Origin: Nonomuraea solani
GTDB lineage: Bacteria; Actinomycetota; Actinomycetes; Streptosporangiales; Streptosporangiaceae
NCBI RefSeq assembly: GCF_900108335.1
Contig: NZ_FNVT01000001.1
Location: 1-64,000 of the forward strand
DNA length: 64,000 nucleotides
Direction: 5' to 3'
The number at the start of each line of letters is the position of its first letter. Position 1 is the first letter of the stretch. Of the stretch, positions 37,365 to 48,847 are shown piece by piece. Under the pieces are notes generated by a model. The model was not told where the DNA came from. It saw only the letters and a program-made list of their open reading frames with translations, and did not search any database. A program made the position numbers and the translations under genes.

Positions 37365-38171
37365 ATGAGGCTCGGGGTCACGATGTTCGCCACCGATCGG
37401 GCCATGCCGATCCAGGACCTGGCCAGGGCCGCCGAGGAGCGCGGCTTCGACTCGCTCTACGTGCCGGAGCACACCCACATCCCGGTCTCGCGCCGCACCC
37501 CGCCGGCGGCCGGCCAGGACGAGCTGCCCGAGGAGTACAAGCGCACCCTCGACCCCCTCGTCGGCCTCTCCTTCGCCGCCGCCGCGACCACCCGGCTGCG
37601 TGTCGGCACCGGCATCCTGCTCGCCGCCCAGCGCGACCCCATCGTCACCGCCAAGGCCATCGCCACCCTCGACCATCTGTCCGGCGGACGGGTGGTGGTC
37701 GGCGTCGGCTTCGGCTGGAACGTGGAGGAGATCGAGAACCACGGCGTCCCGTACGGGCGGCGGCGCGAGGTGGCCCGTCATAACGTGCTGGCCATGCGGG
37801 CGCTGTGGCGGGACGAGGTCGCCTCTTTCGACGGGTTCGAGCCCTCCTGGTCATGGCCCAAGCCCGTGAACGGGCCGCCCGTCTATGTCGGCGGGGCCGC
37901 GGGACCGAAACTCTTCGCCCACGTCGCCGAGTACGCCGAAGGCTGGATGCCGATCGGCGGCCACGGGATCAAGGCTTCGCTCCCCGCCCTGCGGGAGGCG
38001 TGCGAGAAGGCGGAGCGGCCGATGGCGAAGGTGATCCCGTTCGGCACCCGGCCCACCCGGGAGAAACTGGACTATTTCGCCGGGCTCGGCATCGAGGAGT
38101 CGGTGGCCACGCTGCCCAGCGCGCCGGCGGACGTGGTGCTGCCGATTCTGGACGCGTACGCCGCGCTGTAA
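37365..38171 (+). CDS. Luciferase-like F420-dependent oxidoreductase 3
   Basis: 268 residues. Typical mycobacterial-type LLM marks: RAAEERGFDSLYVPEHTHIP near 21, R-L-R-V-G-T-G-I-L-L near 74, ATLDHLSGGRVVVGVGFGW near 96 and N-V-E-E-I-E-N-H-G. Cofactor is most likely F420 given the host group. ATG 37365 has a perfect AAGGAGG Shine-Dalgarno. Divergent from the LLM 2/LLM 1 operon with an operator palindrome in the 88-bp gap. Not obviously linked to the kinases downstream. Confidence 0.9.
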   Translation: MRLGVTMFATDRAMPIQDLARAAEERGFDSLYVPEHTHIPVSRRTPPAAGQDELPEEYKRTLDPLVGLSFAAAATTRLRVGTGILLAAQRDPIVTAKAIATLDHLSGGRVVVGVGFGWNVEEIENHGVPYGRRREVARHNVLAMRALWRDEVASFDGFEPSWSWPKPVNGPPVYVGGAAGPKLFAHVAEYAEGWMPIGGHGIKASLPALREACEKAERPMAKVIPFGTRPTREKLDYFAGLGIEESVATLPSAPADVVLPILDAYAAL

Positions 38172-38204
38172 CGCGTGTTGCGCTTGCTGTAATAATGGCG
38201 CCCT

Positions 38205-39698
38205 ATGTCCGAGCTCCACGCTGATGACCCCCGGCAACTGGGGGAGTACCAGCTCTCCCGCAGGCTCGGGCAGGGGGGCCAGGGCGTCGTCTTCCTCGCC
38301 CATTCGTCCGGCGGGGCACAGGTCGCCGTCAAACTGCTGCACGCCGGCCTGTCCGGCGATCCGGACGTGCGGCGCCGGTTCCTCGGCGAGGTCGAGGCCG
38401 CGCGGCGGGTGGCCGCCTTCTGCACCGCCCAGCTCCTCGACGCCGACCTCGACGGTGACCGGCCCTACCTGGTCAGCGAGTACGTCGAAGGCCCCTCGCT
38501 GGGCGAGCACGTGATCGACAAGGGGCCGCGGACGGGCGGCTCGCTCGAACGCCTGGCCATCGGCACCGCCACCGCTCTGGGCGCCATCCACCGGGCCGGG
38601 GTCGTGCATCGCGACTTCAAGCCGGGCAACGTGCTGCTCAGCCTCGACGGGCCGCGGGTGATCGACTTCGGGATCTCACGGATGATCGACACCGCGCTCA
38701 CCACCAGCGGCGTCGCCATCGGCACCCCGGCCTACCTGTCGCCGGAGCGCATCCAGGCCGTGCCCGCCGGGCCGCCCGCCGATCTGTGGGCCTGGGGGCT
38801 GACCGTCGCGTACACGGCGACGGGCAGGCATGCGTACATGGCGGACACGTACCAGGAGATCCTGGCCAGAATCCTGTACGGCAAGCCGGATCTGAGGGGT
38901 CTGTCCGGGCGGCTGCGGGAGATCGTGGAGGCCTGCCTCGCCCACGATCCCGCCGAGCGGCCGGACGCGGAGGAGGTGCTGCGGTGGCTGCTGGGGCATG
39001 ACGCGGAGACGGACGACGTGCTCAGGACCGGCGTCCGAGCGGCCACCGCCGCTCCCGACACCGCCCCTTCCGGCACCGCTCCTTCCGATACGACGGAACC
39101 GGGCCAGTCGCCGCCCGAGCCGCTCCCGACCGCCGACCTCAGGGGCATCCGCACCGGGAACGGCGAAACGGAACCGAAGGAAGGGTTACCGCCCGGACGC
39201 CGGTTACGGGCATGGCGGGGAGCGGTGGCGGTCGCCGGGCTGGCCGTGGCGGTGACCGGCTTCGTCCTGTGGACGCGCGGCGACCAGCAGGCCGGAGCGG
39301 GGCGCACGGGGACGGAATCGGAGCTGCCGGCGGTCGCGCGATCGGCGACCGTCGAGCCCACGACGGCCCCGGCCAAGCCCGTTCAGGAGCCGCGTCTGGC
39401 CGGCACGTGGAAGGGATCGGCCGAGCATCCCACGGCCAAACGGATCTTCCCCGTCGAGCTGGAGCTCGGCGACGACGGCGGGGTCATGCGGTGGGGATCC
39501 GACCTGCACTGCTCGGGACGGCTCAACCCGACCAAGAGCGCGCAGGCGTTCGCGCTCGACCACGTCAAGGGTGACGCGTGCCATCCCGGGACGCTGCGCA
39601 TCGTCCCGACCGCCGACCCCAACCAGATCGTCATCACGGTGACGCGAGAGGGGAAACACGAGGTCACCTATTCGGGCACGGTCGCCCGCGGTTCCTGA
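38205..39698 (+). CDS. Membrane Ser/Thr protein kinase 1
   Basis: 497 residues. Kinase domain at about 14-265: glycine loop LGQGGQGVVF, VAVKLL, catalytic HRDFKPGNVLL near 143, V-I-D-F-G near 159, GTPAYLSPE near 179. A Thr/Pro-rich juxtamembrane stretch leads to one membrane helix (VAVAGLAVAVTGFVLW, ~343). The extracellular ~110 residues start LAGTWKGSAEH and contain two Cys (LHCSG, DACHPG), a beta-rich domain seen on other actinobacterial kinases, probably a ligand sensor. A paralogue follows. ATG is preceded by TAATAAT 8 nt upstream. Confidence 0.92.
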   Translation: MSELHADDPRQLGEYQLSRRLGQGGQGVVFLAHSSGGAQVAVKLLHAGLSGDPDVRRRFLGEVEAARRVAAFCTAQLLDADLDGDRPYLVSEYVEGPSLGEHVIDKGPRTGGSLERLAIGTATALGAIHRAGVVHRDFKPGNVLLSLDGPRVIDFGISRMIDTALTTSGVAIGTPAYLSPERIQAVPAGPPADLWAWGLTVAYTATGRHAYMADTYQEILARILYGKPDLRGLSGRLREIVEACLAHDPAERPDAEEVLRWLLGHDAETDDVLRTGVRAATAAPDTAPSGTAPSDTTEPGQSPPEPLPTADLRGIRTGNGETEPKEGLPPGRRLRAWRGAVAVAGLAVAVTGFVLWTRGDQQAGAGRTGTESELPAVARSATVEPTTAPAKPVQEPRLAGTWKGSAEHPTAKRIFPVELELGDDGGVMRWGSDLHCSGRLNPTKSAQAFALDHVKGDACHPGTLRIVPTADPNQIVITVTREGKHEVTYSGTVARGS

Positions 39699-39752
39699 CC
39701 GGTTGCCGATCAGTACGCCTCGCCGTTATAAGAGCGGGCATAATGGCAGGAT

Positions 39753-41150
<1,398 letters not shown>

Positions 41151-41256
41151 CCGGCTGTGTCACGGTCAGGCGGCGATTGCGTTGAGCACCGTTGACTGAT
41201 CGCCGCCCGTTGCATTCAGTAGAAAGCAGCAAGGGTGGCGGCGAGGGGAGGCGCCC

Positions 41257-43125
<1,869 letters not shown>

Positions 43126-43153
43126 CGCTTCCGTCTCAGGGCAGGTGGGGGGC

Positions 43154-43285
43154 ATGAAGAAGTTCCTGAAAGTGCTGGTGGTACGCCGCCTGGCGGCCAC
43201 CCCGATCGGGCTGGTCGCTCTGGGAGTCGGCTGGTACCTGGGCCGGCGGCACAAGAAGCGGCGGGACGAGCGCGCCAAGCACTGA
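43154..43285 (+). CDS. 43-residue single-helix membrane protein
   Basis: Short gene: MKKFLKVLVVRRLAATPIG opens it, one membrane helix follows (about residues 15-30, ending GVGWYLG) and the tail is strongly basic (RRHKKRRDERAKH). AGGTGGGG stands 5 nt before the ATG. It has the look of the small DUF6203-type proteins of Streptosporangiaceae, though that name is from memory and not checked. It follows the PASTA kinase by 28 bp on the same strand and could be co-transcribed. Function unknown. Confidence 0.65.
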   Translation: MKKFLKVLVVRRLAATPIGLVALGVGWYLGRRHKKRRDERAKH

Positions 43286-43286
43286 C

Positions 43287-46163
43287 TCAGCCGGTGGCCT
43301 CGTCGAGGAGTTCGAGCAGATGGTGGTACGGCCGGCCGGTGGCGCGGGTCAGGGCCAGCTCGCAGGTGCGGTTGACCGAGGCGTGACCGGCGCAGCCGGC
43401 CGTCACCACGGCGGCGGCCTCCGCGCGGGTGGCCGAGGCGGTCAGCTCCGGGTGCAGCAGGCCACGGTCACCGGCGAAGGCGCAGCACTGCCAGCCGTCG
43501 GGGATCACCACCTCGTCGGCGATGGCCTCGGCGATCGTGGCGATGGCGGCGTCCAGGCCGAGGTGGGTGGAGGAGCAGGTCGGATGGAGGGCCAGCGACG
43601 GCAGGCGGCGGGCGGCCGGTAGGCGGGGCAGGATGTGCTCGGCGGTGTAGGCGACCGCGTCGATCACCTCCAGGCCGAGCCGGCGGAAGCCCTCGGTACA
43701 GGAGGCGGCGTCGGTGACGATCGGCAGGCTGTCAGTGAGCGCGGCGTCGGTGCCCGCCGGCAGGTCGGCGAGCGGGTCGTCGGCGAGCGGGCCGCCGGCG
43801 AGCGGGCCGCCGGCGAGCGGGCCGCCGGCGAGCGGGCCGCCGGTGAGCGGGTCGCTTGTGAGCAGGCCGCTGGTCAGCGCGGCGCGGACCTGCTCGGCCA
43901 TGGTCTCGTGACCGTCGGTGTAGCCCTTGGAGGACCAGGGGGTGCCGCAGCACAGGCTCGCGATCTTGCCGGGGACGCGCAGCCGCAGGCCCGCGCGTTC
44001 GGCCAGCCGCTGGAAGGCGGTCATGACGCCGGGGCCGCCGTCGGCGGGCGCGAACAGGGTGTTCAGGCAGGACGGCACATAGATCGCGTCAGCGTCGGCG
44101 GCCGGGCTCGGGCGGCGGCGGGTGCCGCCGCGCGGCAGGTCGCGGGTCCACTGGGGGACGGCGTCCGTGAGAGTACGGGCGGCGCGGCCGACGGCCTCGG
44201 TGAGCCGGGGCGGGGTGGCGGCGGCGGTGTCCAGGGCGAGGTTCATCGCGCGGGTGACGCCGTCCCAGTGCCTGGCGGCGCTCTTCCAGCCCTTCTGGGC
44301 GGCGCGGCCATGACGCTCGGCGCGCAGGCGCTTGGTCAGATCGCCGGTGTTGATCAGTACGGGGCAGGCGGTGGCGCACATGCCGTCCACGGCGCAGGTG
44401 TCGACGGCGTCGTAGGCGTACTCGGCTTCGAGCTCGCGGGCGAGGGCGTGGTCACCGGCCGCGTGGGCGGCGGCGAGCTCGCGGCGCAGCACGATCCGCT
44501 GCCGGGGCGTCGTGGTCAGGTCGCGGCTGGGGCAGACCGGCTCGCAGTAGCCGCACTCCACGCACCGGTCCACCTCGGGCTCGACCGGCAGGACGGTCTT
44601 CAGGTCGCGCAGATGCGCGCCGGGGTCGTCGGTGAGGACGACGCCGGGGTTGAGCGTGCCGGCGGGGTCGCACAGGCGCTTGACCTCGCGCATCACGTCA
44701 TAGAGCGCGTCGCCGTACTGGCGGCGGACGAAGGGCGCCATGACGCGGCCGGTGCCGTGCTCGGCCTTCAGCGTGCCGCCCCGGTCCAGGACGGCGGCGA
44801 CCATGTCCTCGGTGAAGTCGGCGTAGCGCCGCAGGTCGGTGCCGAAGCGCTCGTTGAGCATGAAGTGCAGGTTGCCGTCCTTGGCGTGGCCGAAGATGAC
44901 GCTGCGCTCGTAGTGGTGCCGGGTGAACAGCTCGTCGAGGTCGTCGCAGAGGTCGGCCAGCGCGGGCACCGGGACGGCGACGTCTTCGAGCAGGGCGGTG
45001 GTGCCGCTGGGACGGGCGCCGGCGACGGAGGCGTACAGGCCCTTGCGGATGTGCCAGAGCGCGGCCCGGCCACCGGCGTCGCGGCTGAGCCGCGCGGGCG
45101 CGGACAGCTCCAGGCCGGCGAACACCCGCTCGGCCGCCCGCTCACGGCCGGTCAGCAACTCGGCGTCGGACTCCTGCCATTCGATCAGCAGGGCGGCGTG
45201 GCCGGCGACGGTGAGCGTACGCAGCACGTCGTCGGCCTTGGGGTCGGTCTGGGCGACGCGCAGGGACTCGGCGTCCAGCAGCTCGACGGCGGCGGGCTCG
45301 GCGGTGATCAGCTCGGGCATCGCGGCCATCGCCTGGCGCAGGGTGGGGAAGACGAGCAGGCCGGTCGCGGCCAGGCGGTGTGCCGGGACCGTGCGCAGGA
45401 CCGCCTCGGCGACGAAGCCGAGCGTGCCCTCGCTGCCGATGACCAGGTGGGCGAGGATCTGCGCGGGGGAGTCGTGGTCGAGAAGGCTGTTGAGCCCGTA
45501 GCCCATCGTGTTCTTGAGCGCGAACTGGGCGGTGATCCGGCGTACCGACTCGGGGTCGGCGCGGACGCGGTCGCGCAGCCGTTCCAGACCCTCGGCGAGC
45601 TCGGGTTCGAGCGCGCGCAGCCGCTCGTCGGCGTCGCGGGCGCCGGTGTCGACGACGGTGCCGCTGGGCAGCACGAGCGTCATCGACTCCAGGGTCTGGT
45701 ACGTGTTCGCGTGCGTCCCGCAGGTCATGCCGCTGGAGTTGTTGGCCACGACCCCGCCGATCGTGCACGCCGACTCGCTCGCCGGGTCCGGCCCGAGCTT
45801 GCGGCCGTAGGGCGCCAGCCGGGCGTTGACCTGCCGCAGCACCGCCCCAGGCTGCACGCGCACCCGGGCCCCGTCGTCGAGCACCTCGATCGCGCGGAAG
45901 TGCCGCCGGGTGTCGACCAGCAGATGCTCGCTCACCCCCTGCCCGCTCAGGCTGGTGCCGCCGGAGCGGAAGGTGAGCGTCAGACCGGTCCGCAGCAGCG
46001 CCGCCACCTGCTCGGCGCTCTCCGGCACCAGGACGGCCTGCGGGGTGAGCAGGTAGTGCGAGGCGTCGTGGGCCATGCCGAGCCGGTCCGTCACCCGCGA
46101 ACGGGTGATCCCCGGGACGGCGTTCTCCACGGCGGCCAGGACGGCGGGGTCGGGCGTGCGCAC
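43287..46163 (-). CDS. FAD/Fe-S 2-hydroxyacid (D-lactate type) dehydrogenase
   Basis: 958 residues, a fusion. N-terminal FAD-binding (PCMH/VAO) domain, 35-175 (FRSGGTSLSGQGVSE near 70; GGVVANNSSGMTCGT near 125), FAD-oxidase C-domain to ~500 (F-G-H-A-K-D-G-N-L-H), two 4Fe-4S motifs (CVECGYCEPVCP near 534; CAVDGMCATACP near 588) and CCG-type domains (SLCCGTPW, PTCSSTH, QCCAFAGDRG). Architecture of bacterial D-lactate or D-2-hydroxyglutarate dehydrogenases, membrane-associated and passing electrons to quinone. Translation is coupled to the hydrolase upstream (stop TAG overlaps start GTG). It carries a short tandem repeat (GGPLA) inside the CCG part. In this cluster it should oxidise the lactate released from the sugar acid. 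Confidence 0.85.
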   Translation of the reverse strand: MRTPDPAVLAAVENAVPGITRSRVTDRLGMAHDASHYLLTPQAVLVPESAEQVAALLRTGLTLTFRSGGTSLSGQGVSEHLLVDTRRHFRAIEVLDDGARVRVQPGAVLRQVNARLAPYGRKLGPDPASESACTIGGVVANNSSGMTCGTHANTYQTLESMTLVLPSGTVVDTGARDADERLRALEPELAEGLERLRDRVRADPESVRRITAQFALKNTMGYGLNSLLDHDSPAQILAHLVIGSEGTLGFVAEAVLRTVPAHRLAATGLLVFPTLRQAMAAMPELITAEPAAVELLDAESLRVAQTDPKADDVLRTLTVAGHAALLIEWQESDAELLTGRERAAERVFAGLELSAPARLSRDAGGRAALWHIRKGLYASVAGARPSGTTALLEDVAVPVPALADLCDDLDELFTRHHYERSVIFGHAKDGNLHFMLNERFGTDLRRYADFTEDMVAAVLDRGGTLKAEHGTGRVMAPFVRRQYGDALYDVMREVKRLCDPAGTLNPGVVLTDDPGAHLRDLKTVLPVEPEVDRCVECGYCEPVCPSRDLTTTPRQRIVLRRELAAAHAAGDHALARELEAEYAYDAVDTCAVDGMCATACPVLINTGDLTKRLRAERHGRAAQKGWKSAARHWDGVTRAMNLALDTAAATPPRLTEAVGRAARTLTDAVPQWTRDLPRGGTRRRPSPAADADAIYVPSCLNTLFAPADGGPGVMTAFQRLAERAGLRLRVPGKIASLCCGTPWSSKGYTDGHETMAEQVRAALTSGLLTSDPLTGGPLAGGPLAGGPLAGGPLADDPLADLPAGTDAALTDSLPIVTDAASCTEGFRRLGLEVIDAVAYTAEHILPRLPAARRLPSLALHPTCSSTHLGLDAAIATIAEAIADEVVIPDGWQCCAFAGDRGLLHPELTASATRAEAAAVVTAGCAGHASVNRTCELALTRATGRPYHHLLELLDEATG
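43766..43864 (-). repeat. 15-bp tandem repeat inside the dehydrogenase gene
   Basis: The unit CGGCGAGCGGGCCGC is repeated about four times perfectly, with degenerate copies on both sides. It encodes GGPLA repeats (residues ~768-795) between Fe-S and CCG motifs, keeping frame since the unit is 15 bp. Copy number probably varies. Confidence 0.85.
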
Positions 46164-47011
46164 TAGCGCGGGCCCTGGACGTGCTGGCGCTGACTGCCGA
46201 GGCCGTCGATGCCGAGCTCCATGACGTCGCCGGGCTGGAGCCAGATCTGCGGGTCGTGGCCCATGCCGACGCCGGGCGGGGTGCCGGTGTTGATCAGGTC
46301 GCCGGGCTCCAGCACCATGAACTGGCTCAGGTGGTGCACGATGACGTACGGGTCGAAGATCATCGTCGCGGTCGTCCCGGTCTGGCGGCGGACACCGTTG
46401 ACGTCCAGCCATATGCCGAGGCTGGTGACGTCGGCGATCTCGTCGGGGGTGACCAGCCAGGGGCCGGCCGGGTTGAACGTCTCGGCCGACTTGCCCTTGC
46501 TCCACTGGCCGCCGCGCTCCATCTGGAAGGCGCGCTCGCTGACGTCGTTGACGACGCAGTAGCCGGCGATCGCGTCGCGAGCCTCCTCCACCGAGTCGAG
46601 GTAGGAGGTGCGCTTGCCGATGACGATGCCCAGCTCCACCTCCCAGTCGGTCTTGGTGGCGCCGCGCGGGATGCGCACGTCGTCGTACGGCCCGACGAGC
46701 GTGTTGGGCGACTTGGTGAACAGGATCGGCTCGGCGGGGACGGCCTGCCCGGTCTCGGCGGCGTGGTCGCTGTAGTTGAGGCCGATGCACAGGATCTGGT
46801 GCGGCCGGGCGATCGGCGCGCCGATCCGCTCACCGGCGAGCTCACGGATCTCGCCGTTGGCGACCCGGTCGGCGAGCAGCGCGACGCCGCCCTGAGCGAA
46901 GAAGCGCTCGTCGAAGTCGGGGGTCAGGTCGGAGACGTCGATGTAATGGGTGTCGTCGACGCGGACGGCGGGCTTTTCGGCGCCGGGCGCGCCGATGCGC
47001 ATGAGGTACAA
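46163..47011 (-). CDS. Fumarylacetoacetate hydrolase family protein, probable diketo-sugar-acid hydrolase
   Basis: 282 residues. FAH fold with HQILCIGLNYSDHAAETG near 70, the metal-binding DWEVELGIVIG near 123, GYCVVNDVSERAFQ near 149 and GDLINTGTPPGVG near 245. Close in pattern to 2,4-diketo-3-deoxy-L-fuconate hydrolases, which split the C6 diketo acid into pyruvate and lactate. TTG start at 47011 is supported by GGAGGAA 7 nt upstream; an ATG four codons in lacks one. First gene of an operon with the FAD/Fe-S dehydrogenase, divergent from the IclR regulator, with an operator in the gap. Confidence 0.85.
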   Translation of the reverse strand: MYLMRIGAPGAEKPAVRVDDTHYIDVSDLTPDFDERFFAQGGVALLADRVANGEIRELAGERIGAPIARPHQILCIGLNYSDHAAETGQAVPAEPILFTKSPNTLVGPYDDVRIPRGATKTDWEVELGIVIGKRTSYLDSVEEARDAIAGYCVVNDVSERAFQMERGGQWSKGKSAETFNPAGPWLVTPDEIADVTSLGIWLDVNGVRRQTGTTATMIFDPYVIVHHLSQFMVLEPGDLINTGTPPGVGMGHDPQIWLQPGDVMELGIDGLGSQRQHVQGPR

Positions 47012-47062
47012 AGGATGTTCCTCCGTGAGATTCCTGTCCAGATTCCGAACCGTAGACTACCG

Positions 47063-47077
47063 TTCCGAGGAGCGGAA
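47063..47077. promoter_or_regulatory. IclR operator, perfect copy
   Basis: TTCCG-AGGAG-CGGAA, in the gap between the FAH operon and iclR, 52 bp before the FAH start. Same motif recurs at 48794 and 54054. Confidence 0.7.
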
Positions 47078-47115
47078 GCAGCGGGCGGGGGTTTGTTCCG
47101 CGATGCGCGCTAGCA

Positions 47116-47130
47116 TTCCATGAAGCGGAA
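47116..47130. promoter_or_regulatory. IclR operator, one mismatch, near the iclR start
   Basis: TTCCA-TGAAG-CGGAA. It lies 20 bp upstream of the preferred GTG start of iclR and suggests autoregulation. Confidence 0.6.
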
Positions 47131-47149
47131 CAGAGGATCGGAGAAAGCA

Positions 47150-47902
47150 GTGGCAGATTCCCCTGTGGGGAGCGTCGACCGCGCCCTGCTGATTCTGCAG
47201 GAGATCGGCAAGCACAGCAGGGGCGTTACGCTCGACGAGCTCGCGACCCGGCTCGGCCTGCCCAAGAGCTCGCTGCACCGCCTGCTGGGCGCGCTGCGGC
47301 ATCGGGGGTTCGCCGCGCAGCCCGAGCCCGGCGGGCCCTACTTCCTCGGCACCGAGATGCTGGCCACCGCCTTCCGGTTCTACGAGTCGATGGACCTGCG
47401 CACTCTCGTGCGCCCGCTGCTGCTCCGGCTGAGCGAGGAGTTCGCCGAGACCGTGCACATGGCGATGCTGGACGGTTCGGAGGTCGTCTACCTCGACAAG
47501 GTCGAGGCGGTGCGGTCGATCACGATGACGTCGGTGGTCGGCGGCCGCAACGCGGCCCACTGCACGGGGGTCGGCAAGGCGCTGCTGGCCTGGACCTACC
47601 CGACGGACGAGGCGATCATCGCCTGGGGCGACCGGTTCGGCCCGCTGCCGGCCAGGACCCGCAGCACCATCACCAGCCCCGCCAAGCTGGCCACCCACCT
47701 CGACCAGGTCCGTCAGCGCGGCTACGCGCTCGACCTGGAGGAGAACGAGCCGGGCGTGCGCTGCGTGGCGGCCCCCGTCTTCATGGGCAAAACGGCGCCG
47801 GTCGCGGCGGTCAGCGTGACCGCGCTCAAGGACCGGATGTCGCCGGCGCGGATGGAGGAGATCGGGCACGTCCTGCGGCGATCGGTCGCCGAACAGACGT
47901 AA
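47150..47902 (+). CDS. IclR family transcriptional regulator
   Basis: About 250 residues. Winged HTH near 5-60 (SVDRALLILQEIG, LDELATRLGLPKSSLHRLLG) and a C-terminal IclR effector domain with the Cys-containing A-A-H-C-T-G-V-G-K-A-L-L-A motif near 135. IclR proteins bind sugar-acid or aromatic-acid ligands. GTG 47150 has GGAGA 6 nt upstream and gives the normal N-terminus; ATG 47120 is in frame but has no Shine-Dalgarno and lies within an operator. Placed at the divergent centre of the sugar-acid cluster, whose promoters share a TTCCG-N5-CGGAA motif it most likely binds. Confidence 0.9.
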   Translation: MADSPVGSVDRALLILQEIGKHSRGVTLDELATRLGLPKSSLHRLLGALRHRGFAAQPEPGGPYFLGTEMLATAFRFYESMDLRTLVRPLLLRLSEEFAETVHMAMLDGSEVVYLDKVEAVRSITMTSVVGGRNAAHCTGVGKALLAWTYPTDEAIIAWGDRFGPLPARTRSTITSPAKLATHLDQVRQRGYALDLEENEPGVRCVAAPVFMGKTAPVAAVSVTALKDRMSPARMEEIGHVLRRSVAEQT

Positions 47903-47905
47903 CCA

Positions 47906-47939
47906 CCCGGGGGCCACGGTCGTGTGGGCCCGGGCCTTG
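47906..47939 (+). terminator. Probable terminator after iclR
   Basis: GC hairpin CCCGGGGGCC (47906) with GGGCCCGGG (47926-47934), followed by CCTTGGGTTT, starting 4 bp past the iclR stop. No strong T-run. Confidence 0.45.
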
Positions 47940-47954
47940 GGTTTGTGCGTTAGG

Positions 47955-47969
47955 CGGAATGTCGTTCCG
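47955..47969. promoter_or_regulatory. IclR half sites upstream of the lactonase gene
   Basis: CGGAA-TGTCG-TTCCG, the same half sites in everted order, 15 bp before the lactonase GTG and directly before its AAGGAGG. The everted order is also part of the composite site at 54054-54078. Confidence 0.6.
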
Positions 47970-47983
47970 TAAGGAGGAAAACG

Positions 47984-48814
47984 GTGAAGCTGGAGACGGT
48001 GCCGGTCCCGAGGGCGCGACTGGGCGAGGGGCCGCGCTGGGACGCGAGCACGGGAACGCTGCTGTGGGTGGACATCCCGGCGGGCCTGGTGCACCGGCTC
48101 GACGGTGACTCCCAGGAGACCATCGACGTGGGGCAGCCGGTCGGCGTGGCGGTGCCGCGCGAACAGGGCGGGCTGGCCCTGGCCGTACGCGACGGTTTCG
48201 CCGTGCTGGCGGACGGGCGGCTGACCGTGGTGGCGCCGGTGACCGCCGCCGAACGGCCCGGCAACCGGATGAACGACGGCGCGTGCGACCGGGCGGGCCG
48301 CTTCTTCGCCGGCACCAAGGCCGAGGACGACACCCCGGGGGCGGGCGCGCTCTACCGGCTGGACCCCGACCGCACCTCGCGGCGCGTGCTGGACGGGGTG
48401 ACGATCTCGAACGGCGTCGGCTGGAGCCCGGACGAGCGGCTGCTCTACTACGTGGACACGCCGACAGGCCGGGTGGACGTGTTCGACTACGACCCGGCGA
48501 CCGGCGAAATGGCGGATCGCCGGACGTTCGCCGAGCTCCCGCAGCCCGACGGGCTCACGGTGGACGCCACGGGGCACGTGTGGGTGGCGCTGTGGGGCGG
48601 CGGCGCCGTCGTACGCCTGCGGCCCGACGGCGGCCACGACCTGACCCTGGAGGTGCCCGCCACCAACGTGACGAGCTGCGCCTTCGGCGGGGCCGGCCTC
48701 GACGAGCTCTACGTCACCACGGCCTGGGACGGCCGGACCGGCGGCGAGCTGTGGCGCTGCCGCACCCCGTACACCGGCATTCCGGCCCATGGGTTCCGTG
48801 ATTCGGAACGCTAG
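47984..48814 (+). CDS. SMP-30/gluconolactonase family sugar lactonase
   Basis: 276 residues, six-bladed propeller. GEGPRWD near 15 provides the first metal-binding Glu, NRMNDGACDRAGRFFAGT near 95 the Asn/Asp pair, ISNGVGWSPD near 142 and QPDGLTVDATG near 185 the remaining ligands. SMP-30 enzymes hydrolyse aldonolactones to aldonic acids with a divalent metal. GTG start with a strong AAGGAGG 9 nt upstream. First gene of the plus-strand operon of the cluster. Confidence 0.9.
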   Translation: MKLETVPVPRARLGEGPRWDASTGTLLWVDIPAGLVHRLDGDSQETIDVGQPVGVAVPREQGGLALAVRDGFAVLADGRLTVVAPVTAAERPGNRMNDGACDRAGRFFAGTKAEDDTPGAGALYRLDPDRTSRRVLDGVTISNGVGWSPDERLLYYVDTPTGRVDVFDYDPATGEMADRRTFAELPQPDGLTVDATGHVWVALWGGGAVVRLRPDGGHDLTLEVPATNVTSCAFGGAGLDELYVTTAWDGRTGGELWRCRTPYTGIPAHGFRDSER

Positions 48815-48828
48815 TGCGCGATACGGAA
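48794..48828. promoter_or_regulatory. IclR operator and leaderless promoter of the DSD1-like gene
   Basis: TTCCG-TGATT-CGGAA (48794-48808) overlaps the end of the lactonase gene; an extra CGGAA half site is at 48824-48828. TATGTT at 48836-48841 stands 6 nt before the ATG at 48848, giving a leaderless transcript under this operator. Confidence 0.65.
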
Positions 48829-48847
48829 CGGATGCTATGTTCGCACC

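Noticed and set aside
43766..43864. Possible CRISPR-like array
   Set aside because: Units are contiguous 15-mers without spacers and are in frame within a gene.
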